64,000 bases of DNA from Candidatus Saccharimonadota bacterium (lineage in GTDB: Bacteria > Patescibacteriota > Saccharimonadia > Saccharimonadales > Saccharimonadaceae), in assembly GCA_009783235.1 (NCBI GenBank), contig WRHN01000002.1:1-64000 (forward strand). Direction: 5' to 3'. Shown piece after piece: positions 16,874 to 25,411 of the stretch. The notes beneath the pieces are model-generated. The model worked only from the letters and a program-made list of their open reading frames with translations. It did not search any database and was not told the DNA's origin. Numbering within the stretch: position 1 is the stretch's first letter; the number at the start of each line of letters is the position of its first letter. The position numbers were made by a program, and so were the translations under genes.

Positions 16874-17260
16874 CTATGCTAATTTATTACCCGTAAACGG
16901 GTCCGTTTTGTAAATCCCGCGCATCACTTCTTCGTAATAAACTTTCATGGCCGCCCGCAGATTTTCCAGCTCCACGCCCTCTACGCGCTTATAAATGCCG
17001 TCAACATTTTTGATGATACCGTCTGGGCGAATTTCGTAGCGCACAATTTGTTTGCGATTGATATCGCCGTCTCGCCACTGCTCCTGCCAGACCCAAGTAT
17101 GCGCATCCAAACAATAAAACTCACGCGAACGCCCTTGCGGTATCGGCCCAAATAATTGCTTACCTATGCGCGATTCCAAAGTAATCAGCTCTTCACGCGT
17201 CATTTTCGCTAATTGAGACTTTTTAGTCAAAGTCGTCAAGTTTTTTATCACTTGGATCAT
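16874..17260 (-). CDS. Unknown protein, 128 aa
   Basis: A soluble, mixed-charge protein with no membrane segment and no motif I recognise. It contains aromatic stretches (FYCLDAHTWVWQEQW) and a segment, RYEIRPDGIIKNVDGIYKRV, that looks like a beta hairpin. Its start overlaps the stop of the upstream 152-aa gene by 1 nt, so the two are translated together and probably work together. It ends just before a terminator. Confidence 0.7.
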   Translation of the reverse strand: MIQVIKNLTTLTKKSQLAKMTREELITLESRIGKQLFGPIPQGRSREFYCLDAHTWVWQEQWRDGDINRKQIVRYEIRPDGIIKNVDGIYKRVEGVELENLRAAMKVYYEEVMRGIYKTDPFTGNKLA

Positions 17261-17718
17261 TAGGCCGCCCTTACTTCTGGGATATAATACTGTCGATTAT
17301 CTCTGGGCGCATGGGCAGTTTTGTGAGCGCCATGACCGACAGCCGACACGCGACCGTGATTGGGTTCGTTAAAATTAAATCTTACAATTTCAAGATTGCG
17401 CCCCATATTAATCTCACTCGTCATATCAGCTAGCTGTTCAATTTGCGTAGCCGGTTTCAAATATTTATTATTAACCTCGTTGCGAGCATTACGAATTGCA
17501 ATTTCGCGCTCAGCAGCTTCAATGACTTGTTGTCGATGATCAAGAAAATCACGAGTCGCCTGAATGGCCTCTGGTTTGTTAAGTATCATGTCCCAACTCG
17601 AATCCACCCTAGCTCGCGGCTTGATTACTTCTTCAGTAACTTCAGCTCGAACAGGGTCTGGACGACGAGTCGTTTGGTCGTCTCTATCGATGTAGAATAC
17701 TCTTTCCTCTACCAACAT
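17260..17718 (-). CDS. Unknown protein, 152 aa
   Basis: Begins MLVEERVFYIDRDDQTT. A charged first half is followed by a helical middle (FLDHRQQVIEAAEREIA) and a C-terminal His-containing stretch (HGRVSAVGHGAHKTAH). I recognise no family. The ATG at 17718 is used because AAAGGAAAG precedes it; the frame is open further upstream to 17763, but that would start at the transcription start. A good promoter lies at 17762-17790. It is co-translated with the 128-aa protein. Confidence 0.7.
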   Translation of the reverse strand: MLVEERVFYIDRDDQTTRRPDPVRAEVTEEVIKPRARVDSSWDMILNKPEAIQATRDFLDHRQQVIEAAEREIAIRNARNEVNNKYLKPATQIEQLADMTSEINMGRNLEIVRFNFNEPNHGRVSAVGHGAHKTAHAPRDNRQYYIPEVRAA

Positions 17719-17761
17719 ATTTCTTTCCTTTTCTCGACCACCTCTAACTGGCCGACACAAC

Positions 17762-17790
17762 ATTGTAGCAAATTAATATGCAAAAGTCAA
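17762..17790 (-). promoter_or_regulatory. Promoter of the two-gene hypothetical operon
   Basis: Minus-strand TTGACT (17785-17790), 17 nt, TACAAT (17762-17767) preceded by TGC. Predicted start near 17756. Confidence 0.75.
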
Positions 17791-17800
17791 CCCCTGGGGG

Positions 17801-18553
17801 CTAGATTTTAAATAATTCTTTTGTATTTTTAGAAGTAATCTCATCTACCACTGAAACCTCTACCTTGTATAGCCTAGCTAAAAATCTTGCCACCTCAGCC
17901 ACGTTGGCAGGCTGGTTTTGCTGACCCCTCAACTTCGCCGGTGCCAAAAACGGCGCGTCTGTCTCAAGAATAATACTCTTCAATGGACATTTTCTAATCA
18001 CCTCCCGCACGTCTCCAGCAAACGTTACTATACCGTTCACCCCTATAAACAAGCCTCGCTGCAGGGCTTTTGCTAAATCGTCTTCGGAGCCAGTGAAACT
18101 GTGCAACACTCCGCGAATTCGACCCTTAAATTCATCAAAAATCGACCAAAAATCATCAAAAGCGTCCCGCACATGAAAACTAACTGGCAAATTGCGCTCG
18201 AGCGCCAACGACAATATTTTCTTTAACAGCTCTTTCTGCTCTTGAGGCGTATTTTGAGAATTCTCATAATGATAATCCAGACCAACATCGCCGAACCCCA
18301 CGATTTTTGGTGATTTCTCAATAATTTCCCTCAGCTCCGCTAAACCACCGTCTATGACTTCCCCTGGATGAATGCCCACCAACGCAAAAACCTCATCGTG
18401 CTGCTCTGCAAATTTTGCCGCCAACCGAGAATCTTTAACGCTAGTGCCAACAGTGATTATTTGATTAATGCCAGCATCTTGCGCATTTTGCAGAACCTCA
18501 GCCCACTCAAAAGGAAAGTCCGCTTCGTGAATATGAGCATGAGCGTCAATCAC
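17801..18553 (-). CDS. tatD: TatD-family metal-dependent DNase
   Basis: A 250-aa TIM-barrel metallohydrolase of the TatD family (3'-5' exonuclease, DNA repair/turnover). The metal ligands are visible: HAHIHEADF at the N-terminus, the glycine/aspartate region GFGDVGLDYHY, HVRDAFDDF, HSFTG and ETDAPFLAP. The start is a GTG at 18553 with GAGGAAT upstream. It overlaps the end of the M16 peptidase gene by 8 nt, so the two are co-translated. Confidence 0.94.
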   Translation of the reverse strand: MIDAHAHIHEADFPFEWAEVLQNAQDAGINQIITVGTSVKDSRLAAKFAEQHDEVFALVGIHPGEVIDGGLAELREIIEKSPKIVGFGDVGLDYHYENSQNTPQEQKELLKKILSLALERNLPVSFHVRDAFDDFWSIFDEFKGRIRGVLHSFTGSEDDLAKALQRGLFIGVNGIVTFAGDVREVIRKCPLKSIILETDAPFLAPAKLRGQQNQPANVAEVARFLARLYKVEVSVVDEITSKNTKELFKI

Positions 18554-19826
18554 AAAATAATTCCTCTACCCTGGCGTGTAGTCGCTCGGCCGTCGCTTTG
18601 TCGGTACTGCCGTACAAACCCAGTCCCCAAATATTCGCGTCAAAAAACTCTCGAACCGTAGCAACGATTTGTTTTTTAGTAACGGCCTCAATACGCTTGA
18701 TAGAATCGTCAAAATTATCCACAAAACCATCGAAGAAGTAACGGTGGCCATACCAATTTGCCAACTGGCCGACCGTCTGATTGCCGATTTGATGACGCCC
18801 CATGCCATACAACTTTGTCGCGTCGAGCAACTGATCGTCAAAATCCCCCGCCTTGACCTTTTTTAATACCTCAACCACCAAATCAAACAGCTCATCTATT
18901 TTTTCAATATTCACATCACCACCAAAATCCCAGGCTGAATTATATTCGTAACGGCCAGCGCTACTCCACACGTCATAAGTCAGACCGCGTTTGCGCGCCT
19001 CACCCAAAATTAAACCGTGCAAAGTTCCGTTCAAAATATGATCCATGCAACTCATGGCCGTGCTCTCAGCATCGGACAGCCGTCGCGGCATGTTGATAGT
19101 CAAGCCAAAAGTAATATTCGAAATATCTTTGCGCCGTATGGCAAACGATTCAAAACTGTGCGTGTCATCGACCGGCACCGACATTCTCTCGCCCGCCGCT
19201 AAATCAAAACTATTAAGAATTCTTTTGAGCCTGGGCTCTTGCCCTGAAAAATTTCCCGCCACCACAAACCGCATATTTTCGGCCGTGTGTGTGCGACGAT
19301 AATGATCGCGAATATCCGCCAAAGTGATGTTGGGCAGCGTTTCAAGCTTTTCTTGCCAAGTTAAATTTTTCTCGCCCAACTCTTGTCCAATACGCGGCCA
19401 CAGCACCCGATTCGGCACATTGAGATAGCCAGTCAGTTCTGATTTCACATTACCCAACTCACTGTCGAATTCACTTTGCACAAATTTTGGTGAACAAATC
19501 GTCAGTTTTTGCAACTCCAAAATACGCTCCCATTCAAAATCTGCACACTCCGCGATGTAGCACATGTTGTAGTTCGACGTCCAAGCATTATTCCAGGCGC
19601 CGTTCTTCGTAAACTCTTCATCAAAACTGTGCGCATCGGAAAACTTAGCATTAGCGCCAAACGCCAGGTGTTCCATGACGTGGGCCGTTTGATCTTTGCC
19701 TTCTTTCGCATAACGATCGCCCGCTCTAAACTGAAACTGCGTGTTCATGACCGGGGCATCAGGTATGTTAATAATCAGGCCTCTAGCGCCTGACTTCAAA
19801 ACTACTTCCTCGACTGTATGTTTCAT
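18546..19826 (-). CDS. M16-family zinc metallopeptidase
   Basis: A 426-aa M16 (insulinase/processing-peptidase) protein. The inverted zinc motif H-x-x-E-H reads HVMEHLAFGA near residue 47. The second half-domain (about 220-420) is the inactive lobe typical of the family. There is no signal peptide, so a cytosolic peptide-degrading role is likely. Its -10 box (19834-19839) overlaps the stop codon of the upstream cysteine desulfurase gene and ends 7 nt before the ATG, so it can be transcribed on its own as a leaderless mRNA. Confidence 0.92.
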   Translation of the reverse strand: MKHTVEEVVLKSGARGLIINIPDAPVMNTQFQFRAGDRYAKEGKDQTAHVMEHLAFGANAKFSDAHSFDEEFTKNGAWNNAWTSNYNMCYIAECADFEWERILELQKLTICSPKFVQSEFDSELGNVKSELTGYLNVPNRVLWPRIGQELGEKNLTWQEKLETLPNITLADIRDHYRRTHTAENMRFVVAGNFSGQEPRLKRILNSFDLAAGERMSVPVDDTHSFESFAIRRKDISNITFGLTINMPRRLSDAESTAMSCMDHILNGTLHGLILGEARKRGLTYDVWSSAGRYEYNSAWDFGGDVNIEKIDELFDLVVEVLKKVKAGDFDDQLLDATKLYGMGRHQIGNQTVGQLANWYGHRYFFDGFVDNFDDSIKRIEAVTKKQIVATVREFFDANIWGLGLYGSTDKATAERLHARVEELFCD

Positions 19827-19833
19827 TACTCTT

Positions 19834-19839
19834 ATTTTA
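19834..19839 (-). promoter_or_regulatory. -10 box of the M16 peptidase gene (leaderless)
   Basis: Minus-strand TGGTAAAAT. Its TAA is also the stop codon of the cysteine desulfurase gene. The box ends 7 nt before the M16 ATG. Confidence 0.55.
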
Positions 19840-20982
19840 CCACATTTGCCCTTGTTTTTGAGATATCTCTAGCTCTTTCGGCAAGGTTTTTTTGAAAATT
19901 TTTTTGGCTTGCTCAATTTCTGGCTGAGTGGTAAAACGGCCGAGCGAAATCCGCAGCGATCCATCAGCTTCCGCGTCGGTTAGCCCGATGGCAGTTAAAA
20001 CATGGCTTCTCGCGCCGCTATTTGCAGCACAAGCCGAACCCGTAGCACACATAACTCCCGCAAAATCCAAAGCGAAAACCGCTCGCTCGCCGTCCAGACC
20101 CTCAATTGAAAAATTGAAAATACCAGGCAATCTATGTTTGCTCGCGCTATTAATTCTAGCGCCCGCAAATTCACCAATAATAAAACTCTCAAAATCATCG
20201 CGCAAAATTTTAATGCGCCCGACCTCGCTCTTGCGCTTTTTTTCTGCCTGCGCCAAGGCCGCAGCAAATCCAACCGCTCCAGCTACATTTTCCGTGCCAC
20301 TACGCAGCCCCATTTCTTGACCGCCACCATGAACCAGCGGCCGCAACTCAACTCCCGCTCGTACATACAGGGCGCCAACTTGCTTTGGCCCGTAACATTT
20401 GCCAGAATTTAAAGTCATCAAATCAACACCCAGACGCGCCACGTTTAAGTCTAAAAATCCCGCCGCCGCCGAAGCGTCAGTGTGTAAATAAATCGGCGTT
20501 TTATTATCACGCTTAGAACGCCGAGCGCGCTCCGCACAAATAATTTCCGCCGCTTCTTTGAGTGGTTGCACCACACCAATTTCGCTATTGGCATAGCCGA
20601 TAGAAACCAGCTCCGTCTTTTCGTCAATCTTATTTTTTAAATCGTCTAAATCGATGCGTCCCCTTGCGTCGACTTTTACTAAATTTTTTCCAGCGCAGGC
20701 CAGCACCGCCGAATGCTCAATTTGGCTAGTTAAAACATTTGAAAAAGATCCCAGCGCTAAATTAATCGACTCGGTCGCACCCGCAGTAATGATAATTTCA
20801 TTTTGGTTAGCGCCCAGCACCTTGGCAATATCGTGTCTGGCGTTTTCAAAAACAGCTCGCGTTTCGCGTGCAGGAGTATATGCCGCCGACGGATTGTAAA
20901 ATCTGTCCGTAAAAAACGGCTCCATAGCCAGTCGCGCCTTTTTGCAAATTGGCGTCGCCGCAGCATAATCAAGATAAATCAT
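19837..20982 (-). CDS. Cysteine desulfurase (NifS/IscS class)
   Basis: A PLP enzyme that takes sulfur from L-cysteine for Fe-S cluster or tRNA thiolation. 381 aa, fold-type I. It has ATESINLAL, the PLP aspartate region LHTDASAAAGF, the PLP lysine in SGKCYGPKQVGALYVR, and a catalytic cysteine loop GSACAANSGARSHVL (usually SACSSG-x-PSHVL). The loop is slightly unusual, and whether this is an IscS- or an MnmA-partner type cannot be told. The -10 box ends 7 nt before the ATG. Confidence 0.93.
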   Translation of the reverse strand: MIYLDYAAATPICKKARLAMEPFFTDRFYNPSAAYTPARETRAVFENARHDIAKVLGANQNEIIITAGATESINLALGSFSNVLTSQIEHSAVLACAGKNLVKVDARGRIDLDDLKNKIDEKTELVSIGYANSEIGVVQPLKEAAEIICAERARRSKRDNKTPIYLHTDASAAAGFLDLNVARLGVDLMTLNSGKCYGPKQVGALYVRAGVELRPLVHGGGQEMGLRSGTENVAGAVGFAAALAQAEKKRKSEVGRIKILRDDFESFIIGEFAGARINSASKHRLPGIFNFSIEGLDGERAVFALDFAGVMCATGSACAANSGARSHVLTAIGLTDAEADGSLRISLGRFTTQPEIEQAKKIFKKTLPKELEISQKQGQMW

Positions 20983-20989
20983 ATAATAT

Positions 20990-20995
20990 ATTCTA
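20990..20995 (-). promoter_or_regulatory. -10 box of the cysteine desulfurase gene (leaderless)
   Basis: Minus-strand TAGAAT ends 7 nt before the ATG at 20982. It has no TG extension and only a weak -35. Confidence 0.45.
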
Positions 20996-21001
20996 CTATA
21001 T

Positions 21002-21598
21002 TTACTGCATTTCGTCTAGTGCGGATTTGATATGGTCGTAACGAAAACCCTGGCGCGCCAAATATTGCACGAGTTTTTCGGTAGAATCGTATTTGTCGCG
21101 TTTTTTTGCCATCAAATTTTTCAAAGATTCCGATTCGTCGAAATCACTGTCAGCCAAAACTTTTTCCATTAGTTCTTTTTGAATGCCTTTTTTCATCAGC
21201 TCGGCCTGCATTTTTCGCTTGGAAAAATTACGTGTATTCGTCCGACTTCTAACGAAACTCTCGGCAAATTTTTCGTCATTAAGATAGAGCCGCTCTTTCA
21301 GCCGCTCGATCACGCGGTCGCGAATTTCCGCAGACCATTGCTTTTTCCAGGCATAGTCGCGGATCTCCTTCTCACTACGCGGCCGACGAGAAATCAAGTC
21401 CACTGCCCGAATATAACTCTTGCCAAACTCCGACTCATCTTTTAGTTTTGCCAGTTCTTCCTCAGTAAGCTCCTGGCCTTTGCGAACGTTTAATTTTACC
21501 AACTGCGATTCATCTAAACTAAACGAATATTGTTCGTCCACAAAAACATTGTACCGCCCCTCGGTTTTGACAGCCTGAGAAATTTTAGTAATTATCAC
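21002..21598 (-). CDS. recX: RecX-family regulator of RecA
   Basis: A 198-aa RecX-like protein made of three-helix repeats (for example VDLISRRPRSEKEIRDYAWKK, then a block from RLKERLYLNDEKFA through the arginine-rich RSRTNTRNFSKRKMQ). RecX inhibits RecA filament growth. The N-terminal about 50 residues form a small beta domain as in longer RecX proteins. The start is a GTG at 21598, 7 nt after an extended -10 box, so it is probably leaderless. recA is not in this window. Confidence 0.88.
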   Translation of the reverse strand: MIITKISQAVKTEGRYNVFVDEQYSFSLDESQLVKLNVRKGQELTEEELAKLKDESEFGKSYIRAVDLISRRPRSEKEIRDYAWKKQWSAEIRDRVIERLKERLYLNDEKFAESFVRSRTNTRNFSKRKMQAELMKKGIQKELMEKVLADSDFDESESLKNLMAKKRDKYDSTEKLVQYLARQGFRYDHIKSALDEMQ

Positions 21599-21605
21599 AC
21601 TATAG

Positions 21606-21611
21606 ATTTTA
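21606..21611 (-). promoter_or_regulatory. -10 box of recX (leaderless)
   Basis: Minus-strand TGCTAAAAT ends 7 nt before the GTG start at 21598. Confidence 0.55.
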
Positions 21612-21628
21612 GCATGAATAACCGCGTT

Positions 21629-22012
21629 TCATTTTTTCGGCTTGGTCGTGTGTGCTTCTTGACCATATTCTGGCACTACAATTTTATGGTTTTTGCCAGT
21701 TTTCAAATTATTGACGCCTGTCTTCAGCCAGTCATCACCGCCAGCACCAACAATTGGAATGTTTTCCGTGTACGCAATGGTATTAGCAACCGTTATACCA
21801 ATACGCAAACCAGTAAAACTCCCCGGCCCAGAAAAAACCACTACCCCGGTCAATTGCTTAAAATCCCCATCTAAAAATTTGTTTAGCTTGTCCAACAAAT
21901 TCTTCGCCAGAGTTCGCTCCGCCGTCCATTTTTTCTGTCGCAAGATATTACCAGAATCGTCCAAAACATAAATCTCCACTGGCTCAAAATTTGTCTTAAT
22001 CGCTAAAATCAT
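21629..22012 (-). CDS. tsaB: TsaB-like protein of tRNA threonylcarbamoyladenosine synthesis, short form
   Basis: TsaB supports TsaD in making the t6A modification of ANN-decoding tRNAs. The 127-aa product starts MILAIKTNFEPVEIYVLDD and has the family signature VVFSGPGSFTGLRIG. Usual TsaB is about 220-230 aa with two ASKHA-fold halves, whereas only the N-terminal half is present here. It is either a minimal form or a truncation. The ATG at 22012 is 1 nt after the stop of the 180-aa gene, so it is coupled to it. An upstream in-frame start at 22051 lies inside that gene. Confidence 0.8.
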   Translation of the reverse strand: MILAIKTNFEPVEIYVLDDSGNILRQKKWTAERTLAKNLLDKLNKFLDGDFKQLTGVVVFSGPGSFTGLRIGITVANTIAYTENIPIVGAGGDDWLKTGVNNLKTGKNHKIVVPEYGQEAHTTKPKK

Positions 22013-22013
22013 A

Positions 22014-22556
22014 TCACGGTTTCGGTCTCCAGCCACGTATTGTGCGCGCATTGGGACTATCAGATATCCTGTGTCTTATTATACTTTCATATCTTAGTTC
22101 ATTGGCGCCCGCGTAGGTAGGCGCATTACACTCCGTTCGCGCGCCAAACACTGCAACGCCCTCAACAGACGCAGAGTTCTCGTATTTTTTTCCGCCAGGA
22201 GCAGCTAGGCCACCAAATAGGTCTAGAGAATAACCAATCATTATATCAGGAAACCTAAAAGTCGGATCGTCTCCTCTGGCCCCAAAGAGGTCTATAGCTT
22301 GGCCCGTTTCTAAATCTACGAACATACCATCAGAAATAATGGCAGGTTGACGGTTTTGAAATTTAATCGCGACAGTTCTGCACTTGGTGACGCCGCCCAT
22401 TAAGTCGCGAGTAAGGCATGGATCTAGCGTTTCGTCAGTTTCGCCTAATCTGACTATGTCGCCACATTTGCTGTATATCGCAGCACCATTTTCGGTATAA
22501 AAAAACTCTGCTTCTTTTAATTGATTATTCTGACCATTATTAAATTCATGTGACAT
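22014..22556 (-). CDS. Unknown protein, 180 aa
   Basis: Begins MSHEFNNGQNNQLKEAEFFY, soluble, with four cysteines (SKCGDIV, DPCLTRD, TKCRTV, TECNAP) and two similar turns (IDLFGARGDD and LDLFGGLAAP). No known family comes to mind. The ATG at 22556 is chosen because AAGGAG lies about 10 nt upstream; the frame is open to 22715, but that part would lie inside secA. It sits between secA and tsaB on the same strand. Confidence 0.65.
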   Translation of the reverse strand: MSHEFNNGQNNQLKEAEFFYTENGAAIYSKCGDIVRLGETDETLDPCLTRDLMGGVTKCRTVAIKFQNRQPAIISDGMFVDLETGQAIDLFGARGDDPTFRFPDIMIGYSLDLFGGLAAPGGKKYENSASVEGVAVFGARTECNAPTYAGANELRYESIIRHRISDSPNARTIRGWRPKP

Positions 22557-22584
22557 CCCCACTATTCTCCTTCTTATTATTCTA

Positions 22585-25311
22585 TTATCGCCGACCTTTT
22601 TTGCGGTTTTGGCGTTGCTGTTTTTTCTTCTTGCTAACCGTCTTTTTGGATTTTTTGACCGCAGTCTTTTTAGTCTTAAAATCGGCATCACCTGTGTGAT
22701 TTTCTGGCAGACCAATCTCGTTAACTCCCCGCTCGACCGCCGTCTCAGCTGCTCGCGTCAAAGCTGAATCGTACTCGCTATCTAAAACTTCTTTTGGCTC
22801 AACATCGCGTCGGCGCAAATGGAAAACTACTCGCAAAACTTCAGTCTGCAAATTACGCTGCAGCGAGTCAAACAGTTTTTGTGACTCGCGACGATATTCC
22901 ACCAGCGGATCGCGCTGACCAACGCTGCGCCAATGAATGCCCTCGCGCAAGTGCTGCATATTCTCAAGGTGCTGCATCCACAAAACGTCCAAAACCTGCA
23001 TGTAAACTTCACGCTCCGCTCCGCGCATCAACTCAGACGAAACTTCCTTTTCTTGTTTTTCGTAAGCTTTTTTAACTAATTCCAACGCCCGCTTTGTGCG
23101 TTTGTCATCGTTTTTTGTCGCGCCGATTTCTTTTGTATGCTTCTCGCTAAGCGGAAAGATTTCACTAAACTGTGCGGCAAATCCTGAATTAATTTTAGCC
23201 GGCAGCTCTGTCAACGCCCCCACTAAATCTTCAATCAGTCGTTCAATCTCGGGTTTAATATCTTGCCCGAGAAGAATTTTGCGACGCACCGAATAAACAA
23301 CTTTGCGATGACGGTTGATCACGTTGTCGTATTGCACCACGTTCTTGCGCGTGTCAAAGTTATAGCCCTCGACCCGCTTTTGCGCTGCTTCTAGAGTTTT
23401 GCTGACTGACTTACTTTCAATCGGCGTATCTTCAGGCACATTCAAGCGCTCCATTAACGCCGCTACCCGTTCGCCCTGGAAAATCCGCATCAAATCGTCT
23501 TCTGTCGAAACGTAAAAAATCGAGTCGCCCGGATCGCCCTGGCGACCGCCACGACCACGCAACTGATTGTCAATGCGGCGACTCTCATGACGCTCCGAAC
23601 CAATAACCACCAAACCGCCCTTGTCAGCAATACCTTTGCCCAGCATAATATCTGTACCGCGCCCAGCGATGTTAGTAGCCAGCGTTACCGCGCCCTTTTG
23701 GCCAGCCTGCGAAATAATCTGCGCCTCCCGCTCATTGTTCTTGGCGTTTAAAATCTCGTACTTAATACCCGCCTTGGCCAGATAGTGCCCAATCAACTCG
23801 TTTTTGGCAATCGACGCCGAACCGATAAGCACCGGCCTACCAGCTTTATGATATTCTTTGACGTCTTCGATCAACGCCAAAATCTTACCTTTTTCAGATT
23901 TGAAAATTTTGTCTGCGTGATCCACGCGAATCATCGGCTTGTTAGTCGGAATTTGAATCACATCCAGCCCATAAATCTGCTGAAACTCTTCAGCCTCGGT
24001 AAAGGCCGTGCCGGTCATACCAGAAAGTTTTTCGTACAAACGGAAATAATTTTGGAAAGAAATCGTCGCCAAAGTCTGACTTTCTTGCAGCACCGCCACG
24101 CTTTCTTTTGCCTCAATCGCCTGGTGTAACCCCTCGTTGTAGCGTCGCCCTTGCATCAAACGACCAGTGTGTTCATCAACAATTACCACCTCGCCGCCAG
24201 TAGTTACCACATAATCTTTATCGCGACGAAAGACCACTTCAGCCTTCAGCGCTTGATCCATATGATAAACCGAACGCACATTGTCGGGAGAGTAGAGATT
24301 TTTGACGCCCAGCATCTTTTCGACCTGCTCAACGCCTTCGTCGGTCAAGACTACCGTGCGTCGCTTTTCGTCGTGTTCGTAATGTTCGGTCTGCAAAGTT
24401 TTGGCAATTTTGGCAAATTTAATATAAAGCTCTGGATTTTCTGCCGCTGGCGCACTAATAATCAGAGGTGTTCTAGCTTCATCAATCAAAATTGAGTCAA
24501 CCTCGTCAACAATGGCAAAGTTGAGTTCGCGTTGACGCAACAGATTAGCGTCCGACACCATATTGTCGCGCAGATAGTCAAAACCGAACTCGTTGTTGGT
24601 GCCATAAGTGATGTCGGCTGCATAGGCTTCTTTACGCGTGGCTGGGCGTAACTGCTGCATTCGAGAATCATAATGGGTCTCATTTTTATATTTTGGATCG
24701 TAGACAAAACTAGCGTCGTTAATTATCACACCAGTAGACAGCCCCAGAGCGTGATACAACGAACCCATCCAACAACCGTGCAGCTGCGCCAGATAATCAT
24801 TCACCGTCACTACATGCGTGCCGCGTCCAGTCAGAGCATTGAGGTAGACCGGCGCTGTAGCGACCAAAGTTTTACCCTCGCCAGTTTTCATTTCCGCAAC
24901 GTTACCCTCGTGCAGCGCAATTCCACCAATCATCTGCACGTCAAAATGGCGCTGGCTCAAAACACGATCTGCCATTTCGCGCACTACAGCAAAAGCTTCT
25001 GGCAAAATTTCATTTAAGGCATTTAGTCGCCTGTCTTTAAGTTTGTCAGCGTCAACTTTGCCTTTTTTTTGCGCGTCGGTTTTTTTGGTTTTGCTCTCGC
25101 CGCTCTTCTTGGTCTTGTCGGCCCTTTTATCAAATAACTTTCCATACTTAGCTCTCAAAATGTCAGTTTGCTCCGCCAGCTCTTTCTTACTCATCTTGGC
25201 GTATTTATCACCGAGTTTGTTAATTTCTTCAACTTTTTTGTCGAGTCGCTTTAAAACCTTCTTCTGTGAGTCACCGAATATCTTAGATAAAACCTGCTGT
25301 TTTGTACTCAT
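22585..25311 (-). CDS. secA: Preprotein translocase ATPase SecA
   Basis: The ATP-driven motor that pushes unfolded preproteins through SecYEG. 908 aa. Walker A is GEMKTGEGKTLVA, the DEAD-type box is in IVDEVDSILIDEARTPLI, and TYGTNNEFGFDYLRDN and ATNIAGRGTDI are diagnostic. Two departures are visible: a lysine-rich insert of about 35 residues after residue 60 (KTKKSGESKTKKTDAQKKGK), and a C-terminus that ends in a Lys/Arg-rich tail instead of the zinc-binding cysteine motif used to contact SecB. It has its own promoter and a GAGGGAG site. Confidence 0.97.
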   Translation of the reverse strand: MSTKQQVLSKIFGDSQKKVLKRLDKKVEEINKLGDKYAKMSKKELAEQTDILRAKYGKLFDKRADKTKKSGESKTKKTDAQKKGKVDADKLKDRRLNALNEILPEAFAVVREMADRVLSQRHFDVQMIGGIALHEGNVAEMKTGEGKTLVATAPVYLNALTGRGTHVVTVNDYLAQLHGCWMGSLYHALGLSTGVIINDASFVYDPKYKNETHYDSRMQQLRPATRKEAYAADITYGTNNEFGFDYLRDNMVSDANLLRQRELNFAIVDEVDSILIDEARTPLIISAPAAENPELYIKFAKIAKTLQTEHYEHDEKRRTVVLTDEGVEQVEKMLGVKNLYSPDNVRSVYHMDQALKAEVVFRRDKDYVVTTGGEVVIVDEHTGRLMQGRRYNEGLHQAIEAKESVAVLQESQTLATISFQNYFRLYEKLSGMTGTAFTEAEEFQQIYGLDVIQIPTNKPMIRVDHADKIFKSEKGKILALIEDVKEYHKAGRPVLIGSASIAKNELIGHYLAKAGIKYEILNAKNNEREAQIISQAGQKGAVTLATNIAGRGTDIMLGKGIADKGGLVVIGSERHESRRIDNQLRGRGGRQGDPGDSIFYVSTEDDLMRIFQGERVAALMERLNVPEDTPIESKSVSKTLEAAQKRVEGYNFDTRKNVVQYDNVINRHRKVVYSVRRKILLGQDIKPEIERLIEDLVGALTELPAKINSGFAAQFSEIFPLSEKHTKEIGATKNDDKRTKRALELVKKAYEKQEKEVSSELMRGAEREVYMQVLDVLWMQHLENMQHLREGIHWRSVGQRDPLVEYRRESQKLFDSLQRNLQTEVLRVVFHLRRRDVEPKEVLDSEYDSALTRAAETAVERGVNEIGLPENHTGDADFKTKKTAVKKSKKTVSKKKKQQRQNRKKGRR

Positions 25312-25338
25312 TCTCCCTCTTTCTGTTAATACCCGTCC

Positions 25339-25368
25339 AGTATAACATATTCAGCCTACTCTGTTCAA
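25339..25368 (-). promoter_or_regulatory. Promoter of secA
   Basis: Minus-strand TTGAAC (25363-25368), 18 nt, TATACT (25339-25344) with TGT before it. The leader is about 20 nt and carries the Shine-Dalgarno site. Confidence 0.65.
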
Positions 25369-25411
25369 TATAACAGCAGGAATAATTCGAAAGAGACGAT
25401 CGAATTGGAGA

